This document shows positions 1-8,024 of a stretch of 44,591 nucleotides of DNA, in pieces. A model generated the notes under the pieces. That model was not told the DNA's origin. It ran no database searches and worked only from the letters and a program-made list of their open reading frames with translations. How positions within the stretch are numbered: the first letter of the stretch is position 1; every line of letters starts with the position of its first letter. The DNA lies in the NCBI GenBank assembly GCA_016929905.1, contig JAFGHX010000317.1:1-44591 (forward strand). The letters are read 5' to 3'. The position numbers were made by a program, and so were the translations under genes. The stretch comes from Kiritimatiellia bacterium (lineage in GTDB: Bacteria; Verrucomicrobiota; Kiritimatiellia; JAFGHX01).

Positions 1-117
1 ACTGTCCGGCTGCCCACCGCCAACGTCGTGGGGGCCTGGACTGTCCGGTTGCCCACCGCCAAGGTCGTGGGGGCCTGGACTGTCCGGTTGCCCGCGACCG
101 AGGTCGCGGGGCCGGAG
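1..117. repeat. 39-bp tandem repeat, about three copies
   Basis: Three consecutive 39-bp units (1-39, 40-78, 79-117) begin with ACTGTCCGG and end near GGGGGCCTGG. Units 1 and 2 are nearly identical; unit 3 has diverged. Each unit contains an inverted repeat, CCCAC/GTGGG in units 1-2 and CCCGCGACC/GGTCGCGGG in unit 3. The array stops 3 bp short of the stop codon of the minus-strand aminotransferase, so it lies at the 3' end of that transcript. It may continue beyond the left edge of the window. Non-coding in my reading. Confidence 0.8.
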
Positions 118-120
118 CGC

Positions 121-1494
121 TCAGCCGAGCACCTCGTCGACGGCTTGCTCGAAGGCCTGGAGCGAATCGCGCAGCGCCTCCTCGGTAATGACCAAGGGCG
201 GTGCGATCTTGAGGCACTCGCCGCCGACGCCGACAGGCGCGAACATCAGCAGGCCCTTGTGGAAACAGGCGACGTTGATCGCGAGGGCCGTTTCGCCGTC
301 CGGCTGCTTCGTACCCGGCTTCACGACCTGTATGCCGGCCACCAACCCCTTGCCGTGCATGCAGCCGAGCCGGTCGGGGTACTTCCGCCGTATCCGCTCC
401 AGTTCCGGCAGCAGGATTTCGCCCATCGCCGCGGCCCGTTCGTGCAGCCGTTCCTTCCGGATAATCTTGAGGTTCTCCACAGCCGCTACAGCCGGGAGCG
501 GCGAACCGGAGTGCGTCGAGGTCATGGAGCCCGGCGCATAGAGGCCCATGATGTCCTCGCGCCCGATGACGGCCGAAATAGGCAGCGAGGACGAGATGCC
601 CTTGCCGCAGGCAATAAGGTCCGGTGTCACGCCGTAGTGTTCGAACCCCCACATCTTGCCCGTTCGGCCGAACCCGGCCTGGACTTCGTCGTAGCACATG
701 ACGATGTCGTGCTCGCGACAGAGCGCTTCAAGCTTCTGCGCGTAGTCCACGGGCAGGAAATCGGGCCCGACGCCCTGATAGGTTTCGGTCATGACGCCGG
801 CGATCTCGGGGGGCGTCACGCCTTTCGCTTTCAGCGTGTTCAGGAACAGATCGAACGAGGTGTCCTCGTTCTTGTAACCGTCGGGGAACGGCACCTGGAC
901 GAAAGTCCTGTCGCCGTCGACGATCCAGGTCTTGAGCTTCGGCATTCCGCCGGCGAGCTGCGCGCCGAGCGTGCGCCCGTGAAACGCGTTCTCGAAGGTG
1001 ACGAAGTACTTCTTCTTCGGGCCGTGTTTCTCGACCGCATAGGTTTTGGCCAGCTTGATGCAGTTCTCCGTGGCCTCGCTGCCGGTACTCAACACGAAGA
1101 CGCGGTAGTTCGGCGGGTCCGGCGACATCTCGCAAAGCAGCCGGGTCAATTCCGCGCGTTTCTCGTGCACGAAGACATAGGTCGAGAGCAGGTTCTGGTC
1201 GATGATGGCCTTCAGCGCGTCGCGGATCTCCTTGCGGCCGTGACCGGCGTTGGCAACGAGGACGCACGAGGACCAGTCGATCCAGCGATTGCCCCACTTG
1301 TCCGCCACGGTGAACCCCTCGGCCTTGTGCCACACGATCGGGGGCTGCCCCCACATCGAGCGCGGCTCCGACTTCTGGAGCGTCTCGAACACCGGCAACG
1401 ATTCGGGGACCGGCAGCTTCGTCTTGATCGTTCTGTACGTCGTGTCGACTTTCGGTACGTCAACCGGCTTCAAATCATAACTTCCCGCACCCAT
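121..1494 (-). CDS. class III PLP-dependent aminotransferase (4-aminobutyrate/ornithine aminotransferase-like)
   Basis: The protein has 457 residues, the usual length for fold-type I, class III aminotransferases such as GABA, ornithine or putrescine transaminases. Visible landmarks are the glycine/serine/threonine cofactor-phosphate stretch STGSEATENCIKLAK, the AFHGRTLG motif, the DEVQAGFGRTGK motif holding the PLP-pyridine Asp, and the Schiff-base lysine in ACGKGISSSLP. It should transfer an amino group from an omega-amino or amino-sugar substrate to a 2-oxo acid in the cytosol; the substrate cannot be read from sequence. The ATG is preceded by a good AAAGGAG site. It is the last gene of a minus-strand set with an Idh/MocA oxidoreductase and an SDR, so an amino-sugar or uronate-derived substrate is possible. 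Confidence 0.9.
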   Translation of the reverse strand: MGAGSYDLKPVDVPKVDTTYRTIKTKLPVPESLPVFETLQKSEPRSMWGQPPIVWHKAEGFTVADKWGNRWIDWSSCVLVANAGHGRKEIRDALKAIIDQNLLSTYVFVHEKRAELTRLLCEMSPDPPNYRVFVLSTGSEATENCIKLAKTYAVEKHGPKKKYFVTFENAFHGRTLGAQLAGGMPKLKTWIVDGDRTFVQVPFPDGYKNEDTSFDLFLNTLKAKGVTPPEIAGVMTETYQGVGPDFLPVDYAQKLEALCREHDIVMCYDEVQAGFGRTGKMWGFEHYGVTPDLIACGKGISSSLPISAVIGREDIMGLYAPGSMTSTHSGSPLPAVAAVENLKIIRKERLHERAAAMGEILLPELERIRRKYPDRLGCMHGKGLVAGIQVVKPGTKQPDGETALAINVACFHKGLLMFAPVGVGGECLKIAPPLVITEEALRDSLQAFEQAVDEVLG

Positions 1495-1554
1495 CGCTCA
1501 CTCCTTTCCGCAGAGCTGGAAGGCTATGGAAGGTTGGGGTCTGCTCCCGGCCCC

Positions 1555-1635
1555 AGTCTCCCATTCTTCCACGCTTCCATTCTTCCACGCTTCCATTCTC
1601 CCATTCTTCCATTCTTCTACGCTTCCACACTTCCG
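1555..1635. repeat. pyrimidine-rich microsatellite (TTCCATTC / TTCCACGC words)
   Basis: About 80 bp built from alternating CTTCCATTC and TTCCACGC words fills most of the gap between the oxidoreductase stop and the aminotransferase start. It has strong strand asymmetry (almost no G) and no coding signal. The minus strand, which is the transcribed sense here, is purine-rich. Confidence 0.75.
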
Positions 1636-1639
1636 TTGG

Positions 1640-2905
1640 CTACGCCCCGCGCTTGACCACGTGCGGGTGATCTCCGTATACGATCGTCGCCGCGTCGCCG
1701 TCTGCCAGGATCGACATACGGGCGGCCTCGACGACGAGCTCGTTGATGTAGCTGTTCGCCGGCGTGGCGATAATGCCTTTCGCGTCCACTTCTCTGATGA
1801 TCTCGCGCCGCTTCGCGAGCGCCGCCTCATCGGCGAGCGCGGCCACCTCGTTCTCGATGCGGTGGATCATGCGGATGCTCGCGGCGACAGAGTCGAATCC
1901 GTAGCCCACCGGTTTGTAGCCGTCGCCCTCCCAGGGCACGAGCCGGTAGAAATCGGGATTGATGTAGTTGAAATAGGAGCCGGCGCAGCCGATGGGGTCG
2001 AGATAGCTGTGGCTGACCCCGCGGAACTGGTCGTTATGCTTGATGAGCCCGCTCTTGCCTTGGCCCTCGCAGAACATCGTGAGGCACTGCTCGTTACTGC
2101 CCGCGCCGTCGTCGGGATAGCCGAGCCCGTCGGTGACGGACAGGAGCGCCCCGTTCTCGTAGCGGACCCGGCCGTTCGCCCACATGTAGCCCTCGTTCCC
2201 GTTCGGGAATTTGCCTTTCACGCCGCTGACGGAGACCTCGACCGGCTTGAGGCCGGTGATGAAGTAGACCAGATCCACGTAGTGGCAGCCGACGTAGACG
2301 AACGGGTCGGTCTTGTCGACGGTGAACCAGTTCTGGAAGTTGGACGAGCGGTACAAGTAGGGTTCGATCATCTTGGCTTCGCCCATGACGAACTCGCCGA
2401 ATTGGCCGAGCCGGTACCCGCGCCGCGCAATGAGGGCGCGCCGATCGAACCGCTTGTGGTATTCCACGCCCACGAACAAGCCCTGCTCCAGTGCGATTTC
2501 TTCGATTTCCCGGTCCTGTTCGTATTTCAGGACCAGCGGCTTCACGCACAGCACATGCTGGTTGTTGCGCAACGCCTCCATGACGACCCCGTAGTGAAGC
2601 GGGTCGGGCATGGCCACCACCACCGCCTGGCGCGGCGGCATGCCGGCCAGGACCTCTTTGAACAGGTCGGGGAACTTCTTGTCCGGCGCCTCGGACAGGG
2701 CCGGGTGCGGCGTGAAGGCCTGCCCGGGGAACGCCTCGCGAATTTCCGGGTTCTCGGCCAATGCCTTCAACGGGGGGGTATTGAGCGCGCAGATATCGAT
2801 GCGGCCCACCGTGCCTGTTCGTTGCAGATGATAGATGGAGGGCAGGATCAGGTCGTTCGTGATCATGCCCCCGCCCACGATGGTGACGTCTACCGGCTTT
2901 GCCAT
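1640..2905 (-). CDS. Gfo/Idh/MocA family NAD(P)-dependent oxidoreductase
   Basis: 421 residues. The N-terminal Rossmann fold starts at once with TIVGGGMITND (residues 8-18). The family Lys-Pro motif appears as CVKPL (usual EKP, here with Val for Glu), and the sugar-binding half carries GVEYHKRFD. Members oxidise or reduce sugars, inositols or sugar acids with NAD(P). Substrate is unknown. The length is at the long end of the family because of an extended C-terminal sugar-binding domain. The ATG follows AAAGGAA. It lies downstream of the beta-helix gene with a 40-bp gap, so it is probably co-transcribed with the SDR and HAD genes. Confidence 0.88.
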   Translation of the reverse strand: MAKPVDVTIVGGGMITNDLILPSIYHLQRTGTVGRIDICALNTPPLKALAENPEIREAFPGQAFTPHPALSEAPDKKFPDLFKEVLAGMPPRQAVVVAMPDPLHYGVVMEALRNNQHVLCVKPLVLKYEQDREIEEIALEQGLFVGVEYHKRFDRRALIARRGYRLGQFGEFVMGEAKMIEPYLYRSSNFQNWFTVDKTDPFVYVGCHYVDLVYFITGLKPVEVSVSGVKGKFPNGNEGYMWANGRVRYENGALLSVTDGLGYPDDGAGSNEQCLTMFCEGQGKSGLIKHNDQFRGVSHSYLDPIGCAGSYFNYINPDFYRLVPWEGDGYKPVGYGFDSVAASIRMIHRIENEVAALADEAALAKRREIIREVDAKGIIATPANSYINELVVEAARMSILADGDAATIVYGDHPHVVKRGA

Positions 2906-2933
2906 GGTCGTTCCTTTCCGTACGGTCCGGCGT

Positions 2934-3893
2934 TCAGATCCTGTCGGGATCCACTCTCCCGACTTCGATGACTTTCCCGGCTATCGGCTTGTTCTTGAGA
3001 ATCGTGCCGCCGGGGTAGAACCCCCGTTCGATCATGCACAGGGCATAGGCCACGCTGCGCTTCCCGATCAGGGTACCGGGCGAAATGACGCTGTTACACC
3101 CGATCTGGGTGTAGTCGCCCATGACGACCCCCATCTTGGTGAGGCCCAGGTCGTAGGCGACGCCGTTGATCCGCACCACAACGCTCCTGCGCTTCGCGCG
3201 CGCGCGCAGGCCCTGGAAGATCCCGAAATTGGCGGCCGTCACGCCGTTCCCGAAATGGGTATGCGCGCCCATGATGCTGTCGCCGACATAGGAGGGGTGC
3301 GGGAAACTCCCCTCGTTCATGATCACGGCGTTCTTGAATTCGCCGCGGTACACCGCGTTGCCGCCACCGGCCCCGATAATCACGTTCTCGCGCAGGTACG
3401 CGCCCTGCCGGATCGCATTGCCCTCCATCACAATGCCCGGCCCCGCCACGCCGGCGGACGGTTCCACGACCGTCTCGGCCCCGAGGTAGACGTCGCCGGC
3501 GGTCAGGTAGGCGACGGCGCCGAGGAACCGGGCGTCGGGCGCGAGGCAGAGGGTTCGCACAGGCCGGCCCTCGTCGACGCCGATGACATAAGCGGGATCG
3601 AACTCAGCCCCCTCCGCCAGGAGCGCACGAAACCGGCCGCGGCTGCGGGCGGGGTAGTCCTTCTCCGTCACGGTCCGTACAGACCGGGCCCGCCCCAACT
3701 CCTCGATGGTCGTCTCGAGCCACGTCTTCGCGTAGGCCCCGATTCCGGAGATGGCGTGCACCACGGACCTCGCGCCGGCCAGCAACGCGGCATGCGCGAA
3801 CGGGTCGGCGGCGAAGTCGAAGTAGTAGTCGGCCCTGAGCTCCTCAGGCACCGTATTCGCGGTCAAGTCCGCCAATTTGACGACATCAGCCAT
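2934..3893 (-). CDS. left-handed beta-helix (hexapeptide-repeat) protein, GlmU C-terminus-like
   Basis: 319 residues from the ATG at 3893. The second half has isoleucine/valine-rich turns of the left-handed beta helix (GPGIVMEGNAIRQGAYL, ENVIIGAGGG, NSVISPGTLIG), as in the acyltransferase half of GlmU-type nucleotidyl/acyltransferases. The N-terminal half has no recognisable nucleotidyltransferase glycine loop, so a bifunctional GlmU is unlikely. It may be a sugar O- or N-acyltransferase or a metal-binding trimer. A GTG 6 bp upstream is in frame but sits only 3 nt from the AGGA site; the ATG has proper spacing, which decides the start. Operon neighbours handle sugar acids. Confidence 0.75.
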   Translation of the reverse strand: MADVVKLADLTANTVPEELRADYYFDFAADPFAHAALLAGARSVVHAISGIGAYAKTWLETTIEELGRARSVRTVTEKDYPARSRGRFRALLAEGAEFDPAYVIGVDEGRPVRTLCLAPDARFLGAVAYLTAGDVYLGAETVVEPSAGVAGPGIVMEGNAIRQGAYLRENVIIGAGGGNAVYRGEFKNAVIMNEGSFPHPSYVGDSIMGAHTHFGNGVTAANFGIFQGLRARAKRRSVVVRINGVAYDLGLTKMGVVMGDYTQIGCNSVISPGTLIGKRSVAYALCMIERGFYPGGTILKNKPIAGKVIEVGRVDPDRI

Positions 3894-3905
3894 GCTCACC
3901 GTTCC

Positions 3906-4808
3906 TTATCGCGACCAAGGCGGCGTTTCGGGCAACAACGTCTTGAACCCCTCGATCAGCGCGGTTTCGTACGAACCGGCGAAATCGCCGGCGAGGAACC
4001 GCCCGTAGCCTTCCTCGCAGAACCGTTGCCAGCATTCCGCCTCGTGCCCGGGCCCGATCGGGAAGAACAGCGCGCGGCACGCCCGGGCGGCCTCGAGATC
4101 GCCGAGGGCATCACCGATCATGAGCACGCGGCCGGCCCCGTACTTTCCGGCCGCGGCCAGGGCGAGCTGTTCGGCTTTCGTACCCAGTTCCTGCCCGGCG
4201 ATCACGCGCACACACGGCGCCAGCTCGTGCTGCTGCCACTCGCGCATGAGGGCTTCGCCCGGCGTCTGCGACACGCAGATGGCATCGGAATGCGCGCTGA
4301 TCCGCTCCAGGCCCTCTTTGGCCCACGCGAAGGCGGGCACGTTGCGGGCCACTCTGGCCACTTCGGCATTCACAGCCTCGCTCCAGCGCAGCAGCGAATC
4401 CAGGTCCGGATCCGCGGTCTGCGCCACGGCCTGCGCCAGCGCCGGATTGCCGAGCGCAACGCCGGACTCGATGAACCGGCCGAGCGCTTCCGTCGCGGGC
4501 AGTTTCACGCCCGACTGCTGCACTTCCTCGCGTTCGGCCAGCAGGTCGAACAGGATCTTGAGGGCGCGGAACCGGTTGGTTCCGCGCCACTTCGAGTACA
4601 GATTCACGAACTCGGCCGTCTGGCGCACATACTTGCCGATCGGCTCGAGGTGCCAATGCGCAATGATGACCGGGTGAAAGCACTGCTTCTGCTTGACTTC
4701 CATCGTGTCGAACACGCACCCATCCGAATCCACGCCCACGAAGGTGTCGTGTTCGGGCTGCATGTTGACGAGATCTTCCCTGCTGACCCCCGGCCCTGCC
4801 ACGATCAC
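3906..4808 (-). CDS. HAD-superfamily hydrolase
   Basis: About 300 residues. HAD motif I is clear in VGVDSDGCVFDTM (nucleophile Asp plus Asp two residues later), and motif IV is in MIGDALGDLEAA near the C-terminus. A long helical cap lies between them. The expected activity is phosphatase on a small phosphorylated metabolite, perhaps a sugar phosphate given its neighbours. The start is uncertain: GTG at 4808, GTG at 4802 and ATG at 4763 are all in frame, and none has a perfect ribosome site. The longer form keeps a short N-terminal helix that I recall from relatives. The gene begins just after a CTCGAG repeat that separates it from the SDR gene, and ends 12 bp before the beta-helix gene. Confidence 0.8.
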   Translation of the reverse strand: MIVAGPGVSREDLVNMQPEHDTFVGVDSDGCVFDTMEVKQKQCFHPVIIAHWHLEPIGKYVRQTAEFVNLYSKWRGTNRFRALKILFDLLAEREEVQQSGVKLPATEALGRFIESGVALGNPALAQAVAQTADPDLDSLLRWSEAVNAEVARVARNVPAFAWAKEGLERISAHSDAICVSQTPGEALMREWQQHELAPCVRVIAGQELGTKAEQLALAAAGKYGAGRVLMIGDALGDLEAARACRALFFPIGPGHEAECWQRFCEEGYGRFLAGDFAGSYETALIEGFKTLLPETPPWSR

Positions 4809-4820
4809 CGTCTCCCAGCC

Positions 4821-4855
4821 TCTGAAACTTGCTCGAGAACTTACTCGAGAACTCG
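4821..4855. repeat. CTCGAG-centred 12-bp repeat, locus 1
   Basis: Two full copies of the 12-bp word (CTCGAGAACTTA / CTCGAGAACT) follow the lead-in CTGAAACTTG. The element lies in the 59-bp gap between the SDR stop and the HAD start. The same lead-in plus repeat occurs inverted at about 21584-21620, and an expanded array lies at 40530-40711. Non-coding here, although it can be read as Leu-Glu-Asn repeats. Confidence 0.8.
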
Positions 4856-4867
4856 CCGCCCCCCCGC

Positions 4868-5698
4868 TCACACCCCGCTGAACGCGGAGAACCCGCCGTC
4901 GACGGGCACGACGATCCCGGTCACGAACCCCGAGGCGGGCGACACGAGCCACAGCAGCGTGCCGAGCAGGTCCTCGGGCGCGCCGTAGCGCCCCATCGGC
5001 GTGTGGTCGATGATGACCTGGCCCCTGGGCGTCAGGTTGCCTGTCTTCTCGTCGCGCAACAGGAACCGGTTCTGCTCGGTCTCGAAAAACCCGGGTGCGA
5101 TCGCATTCACGCGCACGGCTTTGGAGTAGTTCTGCGCCATATGCACGGCGAGCCACTGCGTGAAGTTGCTTACCGCCGCCTTCGCCCCGGAATAGGCCGG
5201 GATCTTGGTGAGCGGCTTGAACGCATTCATCGAGGAGATGTTGATGATCGAGCCCGCGCCCCGCTCCACAATGAGCTTGCCGAAGACCTGGGAAGGGAGC
5301 AGCGAGCCGATGAAATTGAGGTTGAAAACCCATTGTACCGCATCCGGCGGCAGGTCGAAGAACGAGAGGTCCGGGCCCGTGGTCGCTTCCTTCTTGTTGC
5401 CGCCGGCCCCGTTGATGAGAATGTCGATCCCGCCGTAGGTGTCGACCACCTGCTGCGCGGCAGCCTGCACGCTGGCCTTGTCCAGCACGTTCGCCTCGGC
5501 CGCGGTCGCTTCGCCGCCCGCCGCTCGGATCGCGGCTGCCACCTTCTCGGCGAACTCCAGGCGAATGTCGAGGACGGCTACTTTCACCCCGCGCGCCGCG
5601 AGCCCCTGCGCCATGGCGCCGCACAGCACGCCGCCGCCGCCTGTAATGGCCACGACCTTCCCTGAAACATCGAACAGTTCGGCTGTCTTTTCATTCAT
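4868..5698 (-). CDS. SDR-family oxidoreductase, D-mannonate oxidoreductase-like
   Basis: 276 residues. Classical SDR features are the dinucleotide glycine motif in AITGGGGVLCGAMA, the NGAGG strand motif, the catalytic Ser in INISSMNAF and the Tyr-x3-Lys pair in PAYSGAKAAV. The region IRVNAIAPGFF-like plus DHTPMGRYG and the C-terminal VVPVDGGFSAFSGV resemble the SDR type that interconverts D-mannonate and D-fructuronate with NAD(H). That substrate is inferred from remembered similarity. The ATG at 5698 has a strong AGGGGGA site 6 nt upstream; the longer in-frame reading to 5824 has no such support. It is the first gene of the operon running down to 121. Confidence 0.88.
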   Translation of the reverse strand: MNEKTAELFDVSGKVVAITGGGGVLCGAMAQGLAARGVKVAVLDIRLEFAEKVAAAIRAAGGEATAAEANVLDKASVQAAAQQVVDTYGGIDILINGAGGNKKEATTGPDLSFFDLPPDAVQWVFNLNFIGSLLPSQVFGKLIVERGAGSIINISSMNAFKPLTKIPAYSGAKAAVSNFTQWLAVHMAQNYSKAVRVNAIAPGFFETEQNRFLLRDEKTGNLTPRGQVIIDHTPMGRYGAPEDLLGTLLWLVSPASGFVTGIVVPVDGGFSAFSGV

Positions 5699-5767
5699 CG
5701 GGCGTTCCCCCTGCTTGCGTTTCAGCCCCGCCCGGGGCCAGGATTTCCGCCACTCGGCGAAATTTAC

Positions 5768-5796
5768 ACTATGACAGGTATGCGCGATTGCGTCAA
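5768..5796 (-). promoter_or_regulatory. sigma-70-type promoter for the sugar-acid operon
   Basis: On the minus strand, TTGACG (5796-5791) is followed by a 17-nt spacer and CATAGT (5773-5768). Transcription would start near 5761, giving a leader of about 62 nt before the SDR start codon at 5698. It is the best box pair I found in this gap. Confidence 0.5.
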
Positions 5797-6025
5797 TAGC
5801 AACGCTCATCGCCTGCCGCGGCATCAGTCACGGGCAGCCGATAGGGGGCATGGGGAATGGTTGAGGGTTGATGGCCTGCCTCCGGATTCCCGTGCCGACG
5901 CCTGCCCGGAGAATAGCGTCAACGATCACGTGCGGCCAGCGAAGCCCGCAAGCTGTTTCCAACGGACGTCGAAGATCCGCTGGAGACCTCTCGGGTCTTC
6001 GTTGCACTTCGAACACGGTGGCGCT

Positions 6026-6057
6026 CACGGGACGGCGCGGTTAGCGCCGGTACCGTG
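6026..6057. repeat. two-part hairpin element
   Basis: Outer arms CACGG (6026-6030) and CCGTG (6053-6057) enclose inner arms CGGCGC (6033-6038) and GCGCCG (6044-6049) around a GGTTA loop. The arrangement resembles a REP-type extragenic palindrome. There is no T-run, so a terminator role is unlikely. Confidence 0.5.
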
Positions 6058-6093
6058 CAGGGGCTGGTTCGGCTCCTTGTTCTTGTGCCCATT

Positions 6094-6142
6094 AACGTTC
6101 AACGTTGAACGTTGAATGTTGAGCGTTGAATGTTGAACGTTG
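6094..6142. repeat. AACGTTGA microsatellite
   Basis: About six copies of an 8-bp word, AACGTTGA with AATGTTGA and AGCGTTGA variants, lie 138 bp upstream of the exporter gene. The first copy (AACGTTCA) is turned so that the AACGTT palindromes alternate. No coding potential. Confidence 0.75.
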
Positions 6143-6280
6143 GCTCCCGCCCTCGTCTTCTTCACTTCGTCGTTTCCGTTGCCTGCCGAACAGTGGCTCG
6201 ACAGACGCCTCCGCCATCTGATAGGGTTGCCGGGAAGCGGATAAGCGAGGGCCGGAACGCAAAGCAGGGAGATGCGGGCC

Positions 6281-7285
6281 ATGCGAGGCTACGGGCGGAT
6301 CACGCAGCGTCGGTTTGTGCTGTGTGTCGCGTCAGTCCTGATCGCGTCAGTCCTGCTGGCCGGACTCGCCCCGGCCGCGCCCGACAGCGCGGCCTCGCCA
6401 CCGGATGAGGCGGCCGCGGCGCAGGCCGAGCCTGGATGCGCGTTCCCGTGGTGGGGCTGGCTCGTGCTGTTGTTCGTGATCTGCTTCCTGATCGGACTGG
6501 TGGCCGTGCCCGCCGGTGTGGGGGGCGGCGTCCTGTTCGTGCCGATCGTAGGCTGTTGCTTTCCGTTCCACATCGATTTCGTGCGCAGCACGGGGCTGCT
6601 CGTGGCGCTCTCGTCCAGCCTGGCGGCCGGCCCCAGCCTGTTGCGGCGCGGGTTGGCGAACCTGCGTCTTTCCATGACGATGGCCCTGGTCGCCTCGGCC
6701 TCCTCGATCGCCGGAGCCCTGATCGGGCTGGCGCTGCCCACGCGGGTCGTGCAGGTCGGGCTCGGTGTGACCATCCTCGGTATTCTCGTCATCATGCTCA
6801 AAGCCGGGCGCACGGATTTTCCGAAGGTCGACCGCCCGGACCCGCTCGGCCGCCTGCTCGGGTTGGCCGGCGTCTACCACGAAGAGTCGTTGGGAACGGA
6901 CATTCCCTGGCAGGTACACCGCACGCCGCTGGGTCTGGCGCTGTTCGTCGTGATCGGGATGCTCGCCGGCATGTTCGGGATGGGCGCCGGCTGGGCGAAC
7001 GTCCCCGCACTGAACCTGCTGCTCGGCGTGCCGCTCAAGGTTTCGGTGGCCAGCAGTCAGTTCCTGCTCTCGATTACCGACACGGCCGCCGCGTGGATCT
7101 ACATCAACAAGGGCGCCGTTTTCCCCGCCCTGGTCGTGCCCTGCATCGCCGGCGTGATGATCGGCTCCAAGATCGGCGCCCGGATCCTGCGCAAGACCAA
7201 GCCGCCCCTGATCCGAAAGGTGGTCTTGTCGGTCCTGTTTCTCGCCGGTCTGCGCGCGTTGCTGAAAGGATTGAACGTCTGGTAG
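6281..7285 (+). CDS. TauE/SafE-family membrane exporter
   Basis: 334 residues from the ATG at 6281. An N-terminal hydrophobic segment (near residues 11-27) is followed by an acidic linker and about eight membrane segments. The glycine-rich pairs typical of TauE/SafE permeases are present twice: PAGVGGGVLFVPI in the first half and GMFGMGAGWANVPALN in the second, the expected internal duplication. The family exports or imports sulfite, sulfoacetate, taurine-related anions or small organic acids; substrate unknown here. An ATG 9 bp upstream (6272) touches the GGGAG site, whereas 6281 sits 9 nt from it, so I prefer 6281. The next gene, about 95 bp downstream, encodes a small membrane protein that probably works with it. 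Confidence 0.85.
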   Translation: MRGYGRITQRRFVLCVASVLIASVLLAGLAPAAPDSAASPPDEAAAAQAEPGCAFPWWGWLVLLFVICFLIGLVAVPAGVGGGVLFVPIVGCCFPFHIDFVRSTGLLVALSSSLAAGPSLLRRGLANLRLSMTMALVASASSIAGALIGLALPTRVVQVGLGVTILGILVIMLKAGRTDFPKVDRPDPLGRLLGLAGVYHEESLGTDIPWQVHRTPLGLALFVVIGMLAGMFGMGAGWANVPALNLLLGVPLKVSVASSQFLLSITDTAAAWIYINKGAVFPALVVPCIAGVMIGSKIGARILRKTKPPLIRKVVLSVLFLAGLRALLKGLNVW

Positions 7286-7380
7286 CCGAGGTGGAAGGTC
7301 GGCGGTCCGAGCGCGGAAGCCGAAAGTCAATAATCGGAAGGCGAAGCCCGACGCAGCCGCGAGGGGCGGGGGAATTGTGT

Positions 7381-7806
7381 ATGAACGAGCGTACGGCGGA
7401 CAACCAGGGCGGCGCGGTCCAGCAGCGCTATGCGGTCGTGCTCGATTGGGGCGGAAAGCTGGGGCTGGCCGTGTTGTTGATCGCATTTGCCGTCTATCTA
7501 TGCGGTGCGCTGCCGCCGCTGGTGCCCCGGACGCAGATGCATGAGTACTGGGGCCTGTCGGCCGAGGCGTACATGCAGGCCACCGGCTCTCAGCCGGGCT
7601 GGTGCTGGGTGCGCCGGCTGCACAAGGCCGACTGCCTCACGTTCACCGGCATCGCGCTGCTCAGCGCCGTCACAGTCTTCTGTTACCTGACGGTCATCCC
7701 CATGCTGCTCAGGCGGAAGGAACGCGTCCTGGCCGTACTGGTCTGCCTGGAAGTGGCGGTCCTCCTCCTGGCGGCGTCCGGCGTATTGAGCGGGGCCGGG
7801 CATTGA
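7381..7806 (+). CDS. small three-helix membrane protein next to the TauE-type exporter
   Basis: 141 residues with three clear hydrophobic segments at about 27-46, 84-108 and 117-136, separated by a polar loop containing the word WCWVRRLHKADC. I do not recognise a family with confidence. Small membrane proteins such as DUF1634 are often encoded beside TauE/SafE exporters, and this could be a diverged member. GGGGGAA precedes the ATG with good spacing. It ends before a long imperfect palindrome and faces the M20 peptidase gene. Confidence 0.7.
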   Translation: MNERTADNQGGAVQQRYAVVLDWGGKLGLAVLLIAFAVYLCGALPPLVPRTQMHEYWGLSAEAYMQATGSQPGWCWVRRLHKADCLTFTGIALLSAVTVFCYLTVIPMLLRRKERVLAVLVCLEVAVLLLAASGVLSGAGH

Positions 7807-7857
7807 TGGCTTCGTTATCGAAAGCTGCAACGAAAAACGAGAATTTTTCGCGTGCTG

Positions 7858-7945
7858 AGAGGTCAGAGGGCAGAAGTCAGAGGTCAGGCAGAACGCGATG
7901 CTGGCCGAGAAGCCGCTGACCTCCGATCTCCGGCCTCTGACCTCT
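7858..7945. repeat. imperfect inverted repeat of GAGGTCAGA words
   Basis: A 30-nt arm (7858-7887) built from GAGGTCAGAGG / AGAAGTCAGAGG words matches the reverse complement of 7916-7945 at 25 of 30 positions, with a 28-nt loop. It lies between two convergent genes (stops at 7806 and 8025), where it may act as a bidirectional transcription barrier. It looks like a low-complexity word array that has been inverted on itself. Confidence 0.7.
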
Positions 7946-8024
7946 GGGTTGCGGGCGAAGCCCGCATTGGACGGCTTTCCGATCAACCCACGCAAGTGCG
8001 TGTATCCGGGCCGCGCGGTCCTCC

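Larger units (their letters stand above)
5830..6280. other. repeat-rich non-coding gap
   Basis: No supported gene lies between the SDR promoter region and the exporter start. The stretch holds a two-part hairpin (6026-6057) and an AACGTTGA microsatellite (6094-6142). The open frames crossing it have no ribosome sites and no family resemblance. Confidence 0.6.

Noticed and set aside
4809..5624. N-terminal extension of the HAD protein through the SDR gene
   Set aside because: The extra part is the SDR gene read out of frame.
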